The notes beneath the pieces are model-generated. The model did not search any database. It saw only the letters and a list, made by a program, of their open reading frames with translations, and was not told the DNA's origin. Shown here in pieces: positions 13,864 to 22,188 of a DNA stretch of 38,015 bases; position 1 is the stretch's first letter; each line of letters starts with the position of its first letter. A program made the position numbers and the translations under genes. Source of the DNA: Kocuria marina (GTDB lineage: Bacteria > Actinomycetota > Actinomycetes > Actinomycetales > Micrococcaceae); assembly GCA_014652975.1 (NCBI GenBank), contig BMZV01000008.1:1-38015 (forward strand). The letters are read 5' to 3'.

Positions 13864-15009
13864 ATGGCTGAGTCTGGCAGCGGGGCAATGGGCAAGGGCG
13901 CCGGGGTAGTGGGCGGTCTCGGTTGTTTGATCGTCGCTGCGCTGATCGCTGTGGTCTTGGGCGTGCCTCTCCTCGTGGCGGTGCTGGCTGGCGGCATCGC
14001 CGGGCAGCTCAGCTTGGACGAAAGCGAAGGGTGCGCGGATGCCGTCTCTGCGAACGACGGTGGGAAGACCATCAACGTGCCCAAGGCGTTTCAGGAGCCC
14101 ATCAAGAAGGCCGCGAAGGTATCCGGTCTCCCCGAGCAGACAGTGGCCGCTCAAATCAAGGTCGAGTCCAACTTCGACACGCAAGCGGGCTCAAAGGCGG
14201 GTGCCCAGGGGCCAGCGCAGTTCACCCCGGAAACGTGGGCTCTCTACGGTCAGGGTGGCGACATCCACGACATCGAGGACTCGATGGCGGCTTACGGCCG
14301 CTACATGAAGGCACTGCGCGGGGAAGTGAAATCGTTGGCCGGGGATGACGCGAACAAACTCGTGCGGCTGACCCTTGCGGCGTACAACGCTGGCCCGGTG
14401 GCTGTACAGAAGGCCAAGGGCATTCCTCCATTCCAGGAGACGCAGGACTACGTCTCCAAGATCACAGGCTCCGCTCAGATGTCGTTCTCTGGCGAGTGCA
14501 AGGCGGTTGAGGGTGGCAAGTCGTGGAACGGTGATTTGGGCAAGGGGGAGTGGACAATACCGCTGCCCGGGGGTCAGTTCACGAGTGGGTACGGCGGGCG
14601 GAACGTGCCCGGTCTTCCCTCTTGGGCGCAGAACCATATGGGTGTGGACCTCAGCGCCGGGGGCGGTGCACCAATCATCGCCCCCACGGACATAACCGTG
14701 ACGGGGACGCTTCCCAACGATCACTGTGTGATGGGGAAAATGGATTCCAAACCCGGGTTCCAGGTCGCGTTCTGCCACATGAAATCTCTAGACGTGAAGA
14801 AGGGCGAAAAGATCAAGCGCGGAAAACAAATTGGCGTCGAATCCGGATTCATGGGAGGTAACCCCAGTGGCGCAGCCGCTCACCTGCATTTCGAGGTGTA
14901 TAGGCCCAACTGTGGTGCCGGGAAAAATGGTGGCATGAACTTTCCTTATGACGGGTGCAATATCGACCCGGAACCGATTTTGAAGGAGAAGGGCGCATGG
15001 GTGAAATGA
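13864..15009 (+). CDS. Bifunctional peptidoglycan hydrolase: lytic transglycosylase plus M23 peptidase
   Basis: This 381-residue membrane-anchored protein opens the cell wall for the transfer channel, a VirB1-like role. A glycine-rich N-terminus is followed by one membrane segment (residues about 18-45). The transglycosylase domain (about 70-205) has the catalytic Glu in IKVESNFD and the motifs AGAQGPAQFTPETW and LAAYNAGP. The C-terminal LytM/M23 domain (about 230-370) has HMGVD, AFCHM and HLHFE as zinc ligands and catalytic His. Both active sites look intact. It opens the transfer operon, and its last 13 bases overlap the start of the next gene. Confidence 0.88.
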   Translation: MAESGSGAMGKGAGVVGGLGCLIVAALIAVVLGVPLLVAVLAGGIAGQLSLDESEGCADAVSANDGGKTINVPKAFQEPIKKAAKVSGLPEQTVAAQIKVESNFDTQAGSKAGAQGPAQFTPETWALYGQGGDIHDIEDSMAAYGRYMKALRGEVKSLAGDDANKLVRLTLAAYNAGPVAVQKAKGIPPFQETQDYVSKITGSAQMSFSGECKAVEGGKSWNGDLGKGEWTIPLPGGQFTSGYGGRNVPGLPSWAQNHMGVDLSAGGGAPIIAPTDITVTGTLPNDHCVMGKMDSKPGFQVAFCHMKSLDVKKGEKIKRGKQIGVESGFMGGNPSGAAAHLHFEVYRPNCGAGKNGGMNFPYDGCNIDPEPILKEKGAWVK

Positions 15010-15590
15010 GACGGTTTGTTCCTCTTGCCTTGGTGCTGCTGTGCGCCACGGGATGCTCTGATGCCTCCGAACCGGAACCCGTAACGACCAGCGCAACGAC
15101 GTCGGCCTCCACCACACGTGACCTCGCGGATGGCTCATGCCCGACCGCCAGGAACGTGGATCGTTCGGACGCCTCCGCGACTGCGCGTGCCTACGCGAGC
15201 ATCGGGCACTGCTGGGATTCAACACTGGACGAGAACACGATGACGGGCGTGCTGCGCGCCAAAGACCTCATGAGCGTGTCCTGGTACGACCAGCAGAAGA
15301 AGGGTTCCGCGGCGCGCAACACACTGCAAGCGCAGTTCGGAAAGGCCGCGAAGCACGAAGGCTATTCGGTGCCAGAGGCAGCTCCCACAGCTGGGGATGT
15401 GGACCGAGACGTGGCTGCTGATAAGGCAGTGCGCGGCATCACCACCTCCTGGCATTGGAAGACTCGTGACGGTTCGACAGACATCCCAGGCGGTCGGGAT
15501 CAGCAGATCATCTACCTGGAGAAACATAGCGGGCAATGGCTCGTCGTGGGTACGCAAACCACGACGACCGAGGAGCTGGACAAGGCATGA
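14997..15590 (+). CDS. Lipoprotein of the transfer operon
   Basis: This 197-residue protein has a lipoprotein signal peptide: RRFVPLALVLLCATGC, with the Cys at about residue 18. A Thr/Ser-rich linker and a single globular domain follow (ARAYASIGHCWDSTLDE to GQWLVVGTQTTTTEELD). The layout, about 130 residues ending in a strand-rich WLVVGTQ segment, resembles NTF2-like VirB8/TcpC-type domains, but that is only a structural guess. The ATG at 14997 overlaps the previous gene and the stop overlaps the next ATG (ATGA), so translation is coupled on both sides. It should sit on the outer face of the membrane as part of the channel. Confidence 0.75.
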   Translation: MGEMRRFVPLALVLLCATGCSDASEPEPVTTSATTSASTTRDLADGSCPTARNVDRSDASATARAYASIGHCWDSTLDENTMTGVLRAKDLMSVSWYDQQKKGSAARNTLQAQFGKAAKHEGYSVPEAAPTAGDVDRDVAADKAVRGITTSWHWKTRDGSTDIPGGRDQQIIYLEKHSGQWLVVGTQTTTTEELDKA

Positions 15591-17164
15591 AGCTCATGAA
15601 CAAGAGCAGCGCGGAAACTCGTAACGTCGTGAAAGTCCCGAGGTTCCCCGTCATCAGTCTGCGCGCTACGGCGGACCAGGTGATCGTGGAAGCCCCCGGG
15701 GTCTATGAAGAATTCGCTCGCGACGAGAACCAATCGCTGTTTGAGGTGGCAGAACCGGCCGCGTTGAAAGCATCGCAGACGCTTGGTCTGCGGGTGTGCA
15801 AAGTGGTCGCCACTGACGCGGCCGACGATGACGCCACGTTCGAGCTCGTCGCAGATGTCGATTTGGGGGAGCTGCAAGAACTGTCGTCCTACAACGGGGA
15901 ACCGGGCCAGTACGAAGTGGTGGCGCATCCTGAACCGGAGAATCAGCCCTGGTACGCACGTCTGGGAGGCGGACGGGATCGGGACCGTTACGGTGCTCGC
16001 GGTCGCGGGCCGCTGAATCGGCGGACGGCGGCATATGTGGCAACTGCGGGCTTGTTGGCGGTGGCAGTCGCGGTGCCTGTGTCCGGCGTGTTCCGTGACG
16101 AGCCGGAGGCTCAACCTGAGCCGTACCACGCGGCACCAGCACAGTTGCCGGTGCAAGCACCTCCAGGGTGGGGGACGTATGCCGGGTGGCACCAGAGCAT
16201 CAACCAGCGCGCGCAGCCGGTGATCTTCGATGATGTGCTGCTGGCGCCCGCGGGAAGAAAGATCAGTGCCCTTGACCCCAACACGGGCGAACCAAAGTGG
16301 AGCACGGACGCGGGCATGGAGGTCTCCGAGTTCGCTCCCATGACCGACACGTTGATCGCGGTCACAGACGGCAAGGCCGTGTCCCTGTTGGACACGTCCT
16401 CGCGGCAGGTCACCGCCACGTCGATGCCCAAGGACGGGCAGATCGAGTTTGGGTACGGCGACCCGGTGAAGATGACGCCCTCCTCGCCGGTGGTGCATGT
16501 GCTGACGGACAGCGGCGAGTGGATGAAACGAACCATGCCCGCGGGCTCGGAGATTGCTGGGGCGGCAAACGGTGCCGTGACGGCGGCGAGTACGGACGGC
16601 CCCTCAGCACGGGTGTGGTCGCTCACCGAAGACAGCGCCAAGCTGCCCAAGCCGGCCACCATCGCCGGCGTCGCCGGCAAGGACGGCAAGACCTCGCCTG
16701 TGGAATCGTGCACCGGCTCTTTCGACACCGTGCTGTGCCAGGCGAAGAAGGGAACGGCTACGGAGTGGTCCAGCTCCAAGGTGGGGCGAAAAGGCAACGC
16801 CACCTCGATATCGCGGATTCACACCGCAGCCTTCAAGGGTTCGTCAGCGGCCGCGGCAACGGCCCCGGAAGTGGATCGTTCCACGGGTTCGTTCCTGGCC
16901 CGCGGTATCTGGGTGACGAACGAGGCTCTCGTGCAGGTGGGTTCGGAAGCCCATATCGGCGGGGGGCGCGCGGTTCGGTCATCGCAGAAGGAGTCTGAGC
17001 TGCTGGACCCGAAAGGAAAGACCGTGGCCACGGGCACCAAGACGAAGGCGTATCCCGCGGCCGTGAGCAAGCAGAACACAGCGATTGTGGTAGCCGCTGA
17101 TCCATCGGACCCTGCGGCCACCAGCGTGTACGGTCTGCCGACGAATCCGAAGGAGGGGGAGTAA
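15587..17164 (+). CDS. Single-pass membrane protein with PQQ-like extracytoplasmic domain
   Basis: This protein has 525 residues. About 145 cytoplasmic residues precede one membrane segment (RTAAYVATAGLLAVAVAVPV). A large outside domain follows with PQQ/beta-propeller-like repeats, such as KISALDPNTGEPKWSTDAG, LIAVTDGKAVSLLDTSSRQ and a final LLDPKGKTVATGT. No enzyme motif is visible, so the propeller is probably a protein-contact scaffold in the T4SS envelope complex. The ATG at 15587 overlaps the preceding stop. The TAA is followed directly by the GTG of the next gene. Such proteins occur in actinobacterial transfer clusters, but their role is not established. Confidence 0.7.
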   Translation: MKLMNKSSAETRNVVKVPRFPVISLRATADQVIVEAPGVYEEFARDENQSLFEVAEPAALKASQTLGLRVCKVVATDAADDDATFELVADVDLGELQELSSYNGEPGQYEVVAHPEPENQPWYARLGGGRDRDRYGARGRGPLNRRTAAYVATAGLLAVAVAVPVSGVFRDEPEAQPEPYHAAPAQLPVQAPPGWGTYAGWHQSINQRAQPVIFDDVLLAPAGRKISALDPNTGEPKWSTDAGMEVSEFAPMTDTLIAVTDGKAVSLLDTSSRQVTATSMPKDGQIEFGYGDPVKMTPSSPVVHVLTDSGEWMKRTMPAGSEIAGAANGAVTAASTDGPSARVWSLTEDSAKLPKPATIAGVAGKDGKTSPVESCTGSFDTVLCQAKKGTATEWSSSKVGRKGNATSISRIHTAAFKGSSAAAATAPEVDRSTGSFLARGIWVTNEALVQVGSEAHIGGGRAVRSSQKESELLDPKGKTVATGTKTKAYPAAVSKQNTAIVVAADPSDPAATSVYGLPTNPKEGE

Positions 17165-17857
17165 GTGGCTGAGATACAGGGGGCAACGACGATGACAGCA
17201 AGGAAACGAGTGATGGCAGGGAAGAAGTCCCGCAGCAAGGATCGAGAGCCGACGATGCAAGAGCGGTCCAACCCGTTCGTCCGTCCAGTGACGACGGTAG
17301 AAGCCGAACCGGATTTGGACCGATCCCCGATTCTTGGGGACCAGCTCATGATGATGGGCGCTACGCACATGGTCTCGAACGACCATGAATCGGGGGAAGA
17401 AACCTACCGGGAAGCACCGGACACCGAGCATCTGAATCTTGTTGGAGCTAGTGGGGGAGTGGGAGTCAGTACCATCGCCGCCGCGTGCTCGGATCGAGTG
17501 ATCGACACTGGAGAGTCGGCCCCGGCGCAAGACGCTGCGAGTGTTGTCGTGGCCGCAGTGACGCGCCATTCACTTGCAGCTGCGGAGCGGCTGCGCGTCG
17601 ATGACGCGGCGAACACCCTGCGGGGGTTGGTTCTGGTACACCACCGCAGACCCGAAGATGTCTCACCTGAGACCCGCAACTACGCCAAGCGTGTGGCACG
17701 CCTGTATCCCCGATCTTTCGAGGTCCGATATGAACGGCGATGGCCCGACGTTGACGGCCCCGTGACGGCTTCCTGGGCACATAAGCGGCGGTTCACCTAC
17801 ATGGTGAAAACGCTCAATGCCTGGGCCAACCCAGTACCCACCGCAGAAAAGGAGTGA
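17165..17857 (+). CDS. DUF6668-family protein with a degenerate P-loop
   Basis: This protein has 230 residues. The first 85 are polar and probably disordered. A Rossmann-like P-loop-type domain follows, with the motif LVGASGGVGVST (residues about 92-103). In ParA/MinD ATPases this loop reads KGGxGKT/S. Here the conserved lysine is replaced by valine, so ATP binding is doubtful. The domain continues with ASVVVAAVTRHSLAAAERLR and LRGLVLVHHR. It resembles the DUF6668 proteins found beside SCO6880-type T4SS genes. The GTG start is chosen because AAGGAGGGGG ends 4 bases before it. The role is probably structural or regulatory. Confidence 0.65.
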   Translation: MAEIQGATTMTARKRVMAGKKSRSKDREPTMQERSNPFVRPVTTVEAEPDLDRSPILGDQLMMMGATHMVSNDHESGEETYREAPDTEHLNLVGASGGVGVSTIAAACSDRVIDTGESAPAQDAASVVVAAVTRHSLAAAERLRVDDAANTLRGLVLVHHRRPEDVSPETRNYAKRVARLYPRSFEVRYERRWPDVDGPVTASWAHKRRFTYMVKTLNAWANPVPTAEKE

Positions 17858-17920
17858 GCAGTGCCCGCGTCTATGTACTCGACCAGCAACCCCGCACACC
17901 ACCAGCACAAGGAGAACGCC

Positions 17921-18247
17921 ATGCCCTCAACCACCACCAAGAAGCACCGCCTCCCTGCCGCCGTTGCCCTCAGCTCCGCCCTCGTCGTGGGCGGCACCTC
18001 CCCGGCGTTGGCGATCGACGGCACGCCCACGCAACCCCCCGGGTTCGATTTCGTGACCACCCTCGTGGGCTGGGCTCTGTACATAGCGGCGTTCGTGCTG
18101 TTCATCTACTTCATCATCGGGATCGTCACGGCTGCCAAGGCCCGACGTTCTGGTGACCAGGAGATCACCGCTCCCCTCTGGCCGTTGCTGGGCGGCGCGG
18201 CGCTGACCGTCGTGGGCGTGGTCTGGCAGAACGTCGTGGGCATCTAA
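17921..18247 (+). CDS. Small two-helix membrane protein, VirB2-like candidate
   Basis: This 108-residue protein has a signal peptide (RLPAAVALSSALVVGGTSPALA, cut after ALA) and two hydrophobic helices (VGWALYIAAFVLFIYFIIGI and PLLGGAALTVVGVVWQNVVG) joined by a short basic loop. Size, signal and two-helix form match VirB2/TrbC-type proteins, which line the channel or form pili. AAGGAG lies 6 bases before the ATG at 17921. A GTG at 17861 also has an AAGGAG site 7 bases upstream and would add 20 residues before the signal peptide, so the start is not settled. It lies between DUF6668 and a lipoprotein in the operon. Confidence 0.7.
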   Translation: MPSTTTKKHRLPAAVALSSALVVGGTSPALAIDGTPTQPPGFDFVTTLVGWALYIAAFVLFIYFIIGIVTAAKARRSGDQEITAPLWPLLGGAALTVVGVVWQNVVGI

Positions 18248-18293
18248 GCGCCGACCCACCAGCACATCCAGCGATGACAGAAGGGAACGACCA

Positions 18294-18989
18294 GTGAACA
18301 AGACGAAGACGCGCAACCGATCCGTGGCCGCCGTGACGGTGGGCCTTGCGAGCTTGCTGGCAGTGTCCGGGTGCAGCCATCAGCCCACGGAGGACTACGC
18401 CTATGCCTGCCAATCCGATCTTGACCACGGGGACACATCGTCTGTCAGCAAGAAGGCACCTGAGACGGACTCGTGGGCACCGGGCAAAGACGGGGTTCGC
18501 TACCCGGTGTCCGCGAAGTTCGGCGGCTGCCAAGACCTGAGTTCGGGGTGGAAGGTCGGACACGCGCACAACACGGCAGGGGCGTTGTTCGCCGCGACGG
18601 ATTACCTGGCTGGACCCACCAAGGACGAGCAGAAGAACGCCTCGGAGGAAGACACCAAGAGTGTCTATGCCGCGGGCAAGGTGCGGGACCAGATCATCGC
18701 GGACGGCAAGAAGCCCAAGACACCCGCGCCGACGGGGGAGGGTTACGTAACGGAATCGCCGGGCAGCGAGGGCTCCGCGCAGCTGCGCGGGTACGAAATC
18801 CAGGAGGAGAGCGCCGACAAGGTGCACGTGCTCCTTTACGGGCAGTCAGACAGCGTTCTCAGCGGCACCTTCGGTCTCACGATGGTGTGGCAAGACGGTG
18901 ACTGGAAGCTGGACCCCGTGTCTGCGGACAAGCCAATGGAGTTGCAGATGACCACCACATCTGACTCGGCCGTTACCTGGAGTGCCTGA
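18294..18989 (+). CDS. Second lipoprotein of the transfer operon
   Basis: This 231-residue protein starts at GTG with AAGGGA about 8 bases upstream. The lipoprotein signal peptide is SVAAVTVGLASLLAVSGC, with the Cys near residue 27. The C-terminal half (SAQLRGYEIQEESADKVHVL to TFGLTMVWQDGDWKLDPVSA) has the strand pattern of NTF2-like domains, as in VirB8-type T4SS proteins. The operon thus carries two lipoproteins with similar layout but little sequence in common. The stop overlaps the next start (TGATG). Confidence 0.7.
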   Translation: MNKTKTRNRSVAAVTVGLASLLAVSGCSHQPTEDYAYACQSDLDHGDTSSVSKKAPETDSWAPGKDGVRYPVSAKFGGCQDLSSGWKVGHAHNTAGALFAATDYLAGPTKDEQKNASEEDTKSVYAAGKVRDQIIADGKKPKTPAPTGEGYVTESPGSEGSAQLRGYEIQEESADKVHVLLYGQSDSVLSGTFGLTMVWQDGDWKLDPVSADKPMELQMTTTSDSAVTWSA

Positions 18990-20629
18990 TGCCGGGGTGG
19001 CTCACAGATGGTATCGGGGGGCTCATTGAAAAGGGACTCGATGCGGCCATGCGATGGCTGCTCAAGTCCCTTCTCGGCGCCCTGCAAGTAGTCCTCGACG
19101 GCATCTCCGAATGGTGGCTCGGTATCTCGGGACCGGGAATGGGCGAAGGCTCCCCAGCGGCCGCGGTTCAGAACAGCACCATCTACTTTGTGGCGGTTGC
19201 GGGGATCATTGGCACAGCGTTTGGCATCGTGCGAGTTGTAAGGACGCACTCAAAAGACGCCTCAGTAGACCTTGTGATGGCAATGTTCTCAACGGTAGCG
19301 GTAACCGCTATCGGTGGCACGGCCGCCACATATCTGCTGAAAGCTAGTGATGCAGTGTCTCCGTGGCTACTGAGTAACATCACTGGCCAAGGTGATGACG
19401 AACGCACATCGCTGTACACGATGCTCGCCATCATGCCCGGCGATCAAAGCGGAAAATTTGTTATTGGGCTCGCCATCGTCTCGGTGATTCTGGTTTTGGT
19501 GGCCGCCTTGGCCTCCGTAGTAAACGCGCTGTTCGTGATCTTTAGTTACGGCATGGTGGCTGTTCTCGTTGGTCTGCTGCCGATCTTCGCTGCGCAATCA
19601 CAGACACAGGCAGGAAAAGAACGTTTCTGGAAGGTGATGGGTTGGATTTTCGCCGCCGTTCTTTACAAACCGACCGCGGCCATCATCTACGGTGTTGGTT
19701 CGCTGTGGATCAAGGGCATGGTGTCAGACGATCAAAAGGGTGATGCCTTTGCCGAATTGATTTCGCTCATCTCAGGCATGGTCGTCATCATCATGGCGTG
19801 TCTGGCACTGCCGGCGCTCATCAAGATTGTGACGGTGGCAACAACCGATCAGGCCCGTGGCGTAGGCGCGGGTGGGGCGATTGCAGCCGGTGCTGGTGCC
19901 ATAGCTGTGGGCTCGTTGGGCCTCGCCGCGGCCGTGGGAGGCGGTGCCGCTACCGGCGCCAGTGCGGCGTCAGCTGGTGGAGGCAGCGCCGGTCTCGGTA
20001 GTGCTGGCACTGCTCTCGGTGGCGGCAGTGAGGGAGCAGCGACGGGTGGAGGCAACGCCCTCGGGGGAGCCTCCTCTATGTCGTCGGGCGGCTCTATGTC
20101 GTCGGGCGGCGGGTCCAGTTCTCCGGGCGCTTCCCACCAAAGTGGGCCCTCGATGGGTTCCAGTGGGAGCCAGGAACGCGGCGGCTCGGCCTCCGCTTCG
20201 GATGCAGGGGCTGGCAGCCCAGCCTCGGGTGCTGCTTCGGCGTCCACCGCCGGTTCAGATTCACCGGCCACTGGGAGCAACGGGGCCAGCGGAAGCGGTG
20301 GGGCCACCAACAGCAGCGCCCCAGGCGGGACCTCGGGGAGTAGCGCGGCATCGGGATCAGTGGGCGAATCATCCCCCAGAGGTGAGTCCAGTGCCAGCGG
20401 CGGATCGGTTCCTGATTCCGGGTCTGGTGTCAGCTCCAGCGGAGGAGAGCACGCTAGCGCAGCTCCCGTTGGTGGTGGCGGAGGCGGTTCTGCCGCAGCG
20501 CCCACGGGATCGAGGGATTCGGGGAACGTGATGTCTCCGAACATGGCCCGCGCACTAGCCGAGGCAGGCAGGTTCACCGCGACGTCTGCCGGGCGACACA
20601 TTCAAGACCTTGAAAATGTTGAACGCTAA
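18989..20629 (+). CDS. TrbL/VirB6-like polytopic membrane protein with Gly/Ser-rich tail
   Basis: This 546-residue protein's first 290 residues hold about six hydrophobic segments, such as VAVAGIIGTAFGIVRVV, FVIGLAIVSVILVLVAALAS and MVVIIMACLALPALIKIV. This is the pattern of TrbL/VirB6 inner-membrane channel proteins. Residues about 290-510 are a low-complexity Gly/Ala/Ser tail, and a short charged segment (NMARALAEAGRFTATSAGRH) closes the protein. The tail is probably disordered and exposed. The long antisense frames over the tail are composition artefacts. The gene overlaps the preceding stop by one base. It would form part of the translocation pore. Confidence 0.8.
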   Translation: MPGWLTDGIGGLIEKGLDAAMRWLLKSLLGALQVVLDGISEWWLGISGPGMGEGSPAAAVQNSTIYFVAVAGIIGTAFGIVRVVRTHSKDASVDLVMAMFSTVAVTAIGGTAATYLLKASDAVSPWLLSNITGQGDDERTSLYTMLAIMPGDQSGKFVIGLAIVSVILVLVAALASVVNALFVIFSYGMVAVLVGLLPIFAAQSQTQAGKERFWKVMGWIFAAVLYKPTAAIIYGVGSLWIKGMVSDDQKGDAFAELISLISGMVVIIMACLALPALIKIVTVATTDQARGVGAGGAIAAGAGAIAVGSLGLAAAVGGGAATGASAASAGGGSAGLGSAGTALGGGSEGAATGGGNALGGASSMSSGGSMSSGGGSSSPGASHQSGPSMGSSGSQERGGSASASDAGAGSPASGAASASTAGSDSPATGSNGASGSGGATNSSAPGGTSGSSAASGSVGESSPRGESSASGGSVPDSGSGVSSSGGEHASAAPVGGGGGGSAAAPTGSRDSGNVMSPNMARALAEAGRFTATSAGRHIQDLENVER

Positions 20630-20644
20630 GGACCGAGAGAACTC

Positions 20645-22174
20645 ATGTCAGATCACGCGCAGCACCGCATCAGGATGTACGGAAACATCACTAACCCACG
20701 CAAAGAAGGTGTGCTTGGGTTATCAGCTCTCGCTACCATCATCGGCGTTATTCTCGCCGTCTTGGTGTTCATAACCATGCCATTGGGGATTTGGGTTCAG
20801 ACAGCCATCGTGGTTCTTGGCGTGGGTGCCATGATCGCCATTTCCTTGGACGGCCGACAGGGCCGTAAAAAGTTCGAGGAGCTGCTGGCAAAACACCACT
20901 TCAAGAAGGCAGAGAAAACAGGTTCCACGACCTACGCAGCCGGTCCCACATCTCAGCTGCCCTCCGGAGACTTTCCCCCGGTGGGAATTCTTGCCCGGAC
21001 GGAATTGGTGGGAACGACACCTGCGGGAGCGAACACCGAAAGAGCCATGATCTGGAATCCCGCCAACCGAACAGGAACGGTGATTTTCAGCGTGCAGTCC
21101 CCGGGCATGGGTCTGCTGGATCAAGGGTCCATCGACCTCATGGTGGACCAATGGGGCATCTTCCAGCGCGAGGCGGGGGTGTCCTCATCGCTGGTCCAGG
21201 TCGCTGCAACCACACAGGCGACCCGTGACCCGGGGAACAGGTTGCCGGATGCCGTTCGAGTGACCAGGGAGCAGTCCCAGGTCCACGACACCCCGGAATT
21301 TGCCCGTGAGGCGATGGATGAGATTGTTCATGATCTGAACCAGGGCGTGCCGAAGATCGACCAGTGGGTGGCGGCCACGTTCACGGCGCGGCCGAACCGC
21401 GACGCCGGGACAGGCCCGCGGACCAAAGAAGACTTGGCGGAAGACATCTCCACGCTGCTGCCCGGGATGCTGGCTCAGCTCAAAGTCGCCTCTGGTGGCA
21501 CCGTGAGCGTGCTGGGCATGGAGGATGTGGTGGACCAGGTTCACACCGCATATAACCCAGCGGTGGCACCTGCCGTCGAGACCGCCCGTTTGGCCGGTGA
21601 AGGTACAGGACTGACGTGGGGCGAGGTCGGTCCGACGAATGCGAAGCTCACGCCTGGCTGGTGGGAGCACGCTGGCTATTTCTCGAAGTCCTGGCAGATG
21701 TATCAGCCTCCCGCTGCGAATTTTCGTGAAACGGGGTTGGCGGGGCTGCTCTCAGCGCATGGAGTGTTCGAGCAGAAGCGTGTGACGCTGCTGTTTCGCC
21801 CGATGAGCCCGGGGATGTCGCAGAAGGCCGTGCAGGATCAGGTGACGAACGCCAGGTTCGGAAACAACCAGAAGGGCCAGAAGTCATCCCAGATCAAGCG
21901 GGTGGCGTTGGAGAAGGCAGAGTACAGCGAACGCGAGCAAGCCGAAGGCGCCGCGATGGTGCGTTTTGGGTTGGTGGTCACGGCGACAGTGGATGATCCC
22001 GCGAAGTTCCCCCGAGTCGAAGCGATTTTACGAGACCAGGCGGTGTCGGGCATCCAGTTGCGCTTGCGAGACTGCGAATACTCGGATGATGCGGCCTTCG
22101 CGTTCGGGCTTGGCATCGGTTCGGTCCCCAAGGACTTCACCCGCTTGTCGAACACACTGCGTGAGAGCGTCTGA
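20645..22174 (+). CDS. SCO6880-family T4SS protein (VirB3/VirB4 N-domain-like)
   Basis: This 509-residue protein has two close membrane helices near the N-terminus (ALATIIGVILAVLVFITMP and GIWVQTAIVVLGVGAMIAIS), as in VirB3/PrgI-type parts. A soluble domain lacking any P-loop follows. This matches SCO6880, in which the N-terminal half of a VirB4-like protein is a separate gene. The ATPase half is the next gene, 14 bases downstream. It should sit at the membrane base of the transfer channel. The sequence RIRMYGNITNPRKEGVLGLS at the start is typical of the family. Confidence 0.8.
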   Translation: MSDHAQHRIRMYGNITNPRKEGVLGLSALATIIGVILAVLVFITMPLGIWVQTAIVVLGVGAMIAISLDGRQGRKKFEELLAKHHFKKAEKTGSTTYAAGPTSQLPSGDFPPVGILARTELVGTTPAGANTERAMIWNPANRTGTVIFSVQSPGMGLLDQGSIDLMVDQWGIFQREAGVSSSLVQVAATTQATRDPGNRLPDAVRVTREQSQVHDTPEFAREAMDEIVHDLNQGVPKIDQWVAATFTARPNRDAGTGPRTKEDLAEDISTLLPGMLAQLKVASGGTVSVLGMEDVVDQVHTAYNPAVAPAVETARLAGEGTGLTWGEVGPTNAKLTPGWWEHAGYFSKSWQMYQPPAANFRETGLAGLLSAHGVFEQKRVTLLFRPMSPGMSQKAVQDQVTNARFGNNQKGQKSSQIKRVALEKAEYSEREQAEGAAMVRFGLVVTATVDDPAKFPRVEAILRDQAVSGIQLRLRDCEYSDDAAFAFGLGIGSVPKDFTRLSNTLRESV

Positions 22175-22188
22175 GAAGGAGAAGCACC

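Noticed and set aside
20050-20520. Gly/Ser-rich part of the TrbL-like protein considered as a separate surface or silk-like protein
   Set aside because: It is continuous in frame with the membrane part and closes with a conserved-looking charged segment, as in other TrbL-like proteins.
19849-20601. Minus-strand frame of 250 codons opposite the end of the TrbL-like gene
   Set aside because: Its Pro/Ala-rich text is the mirror of the Gly/Ser/Ala-rich tail on the coding strand.
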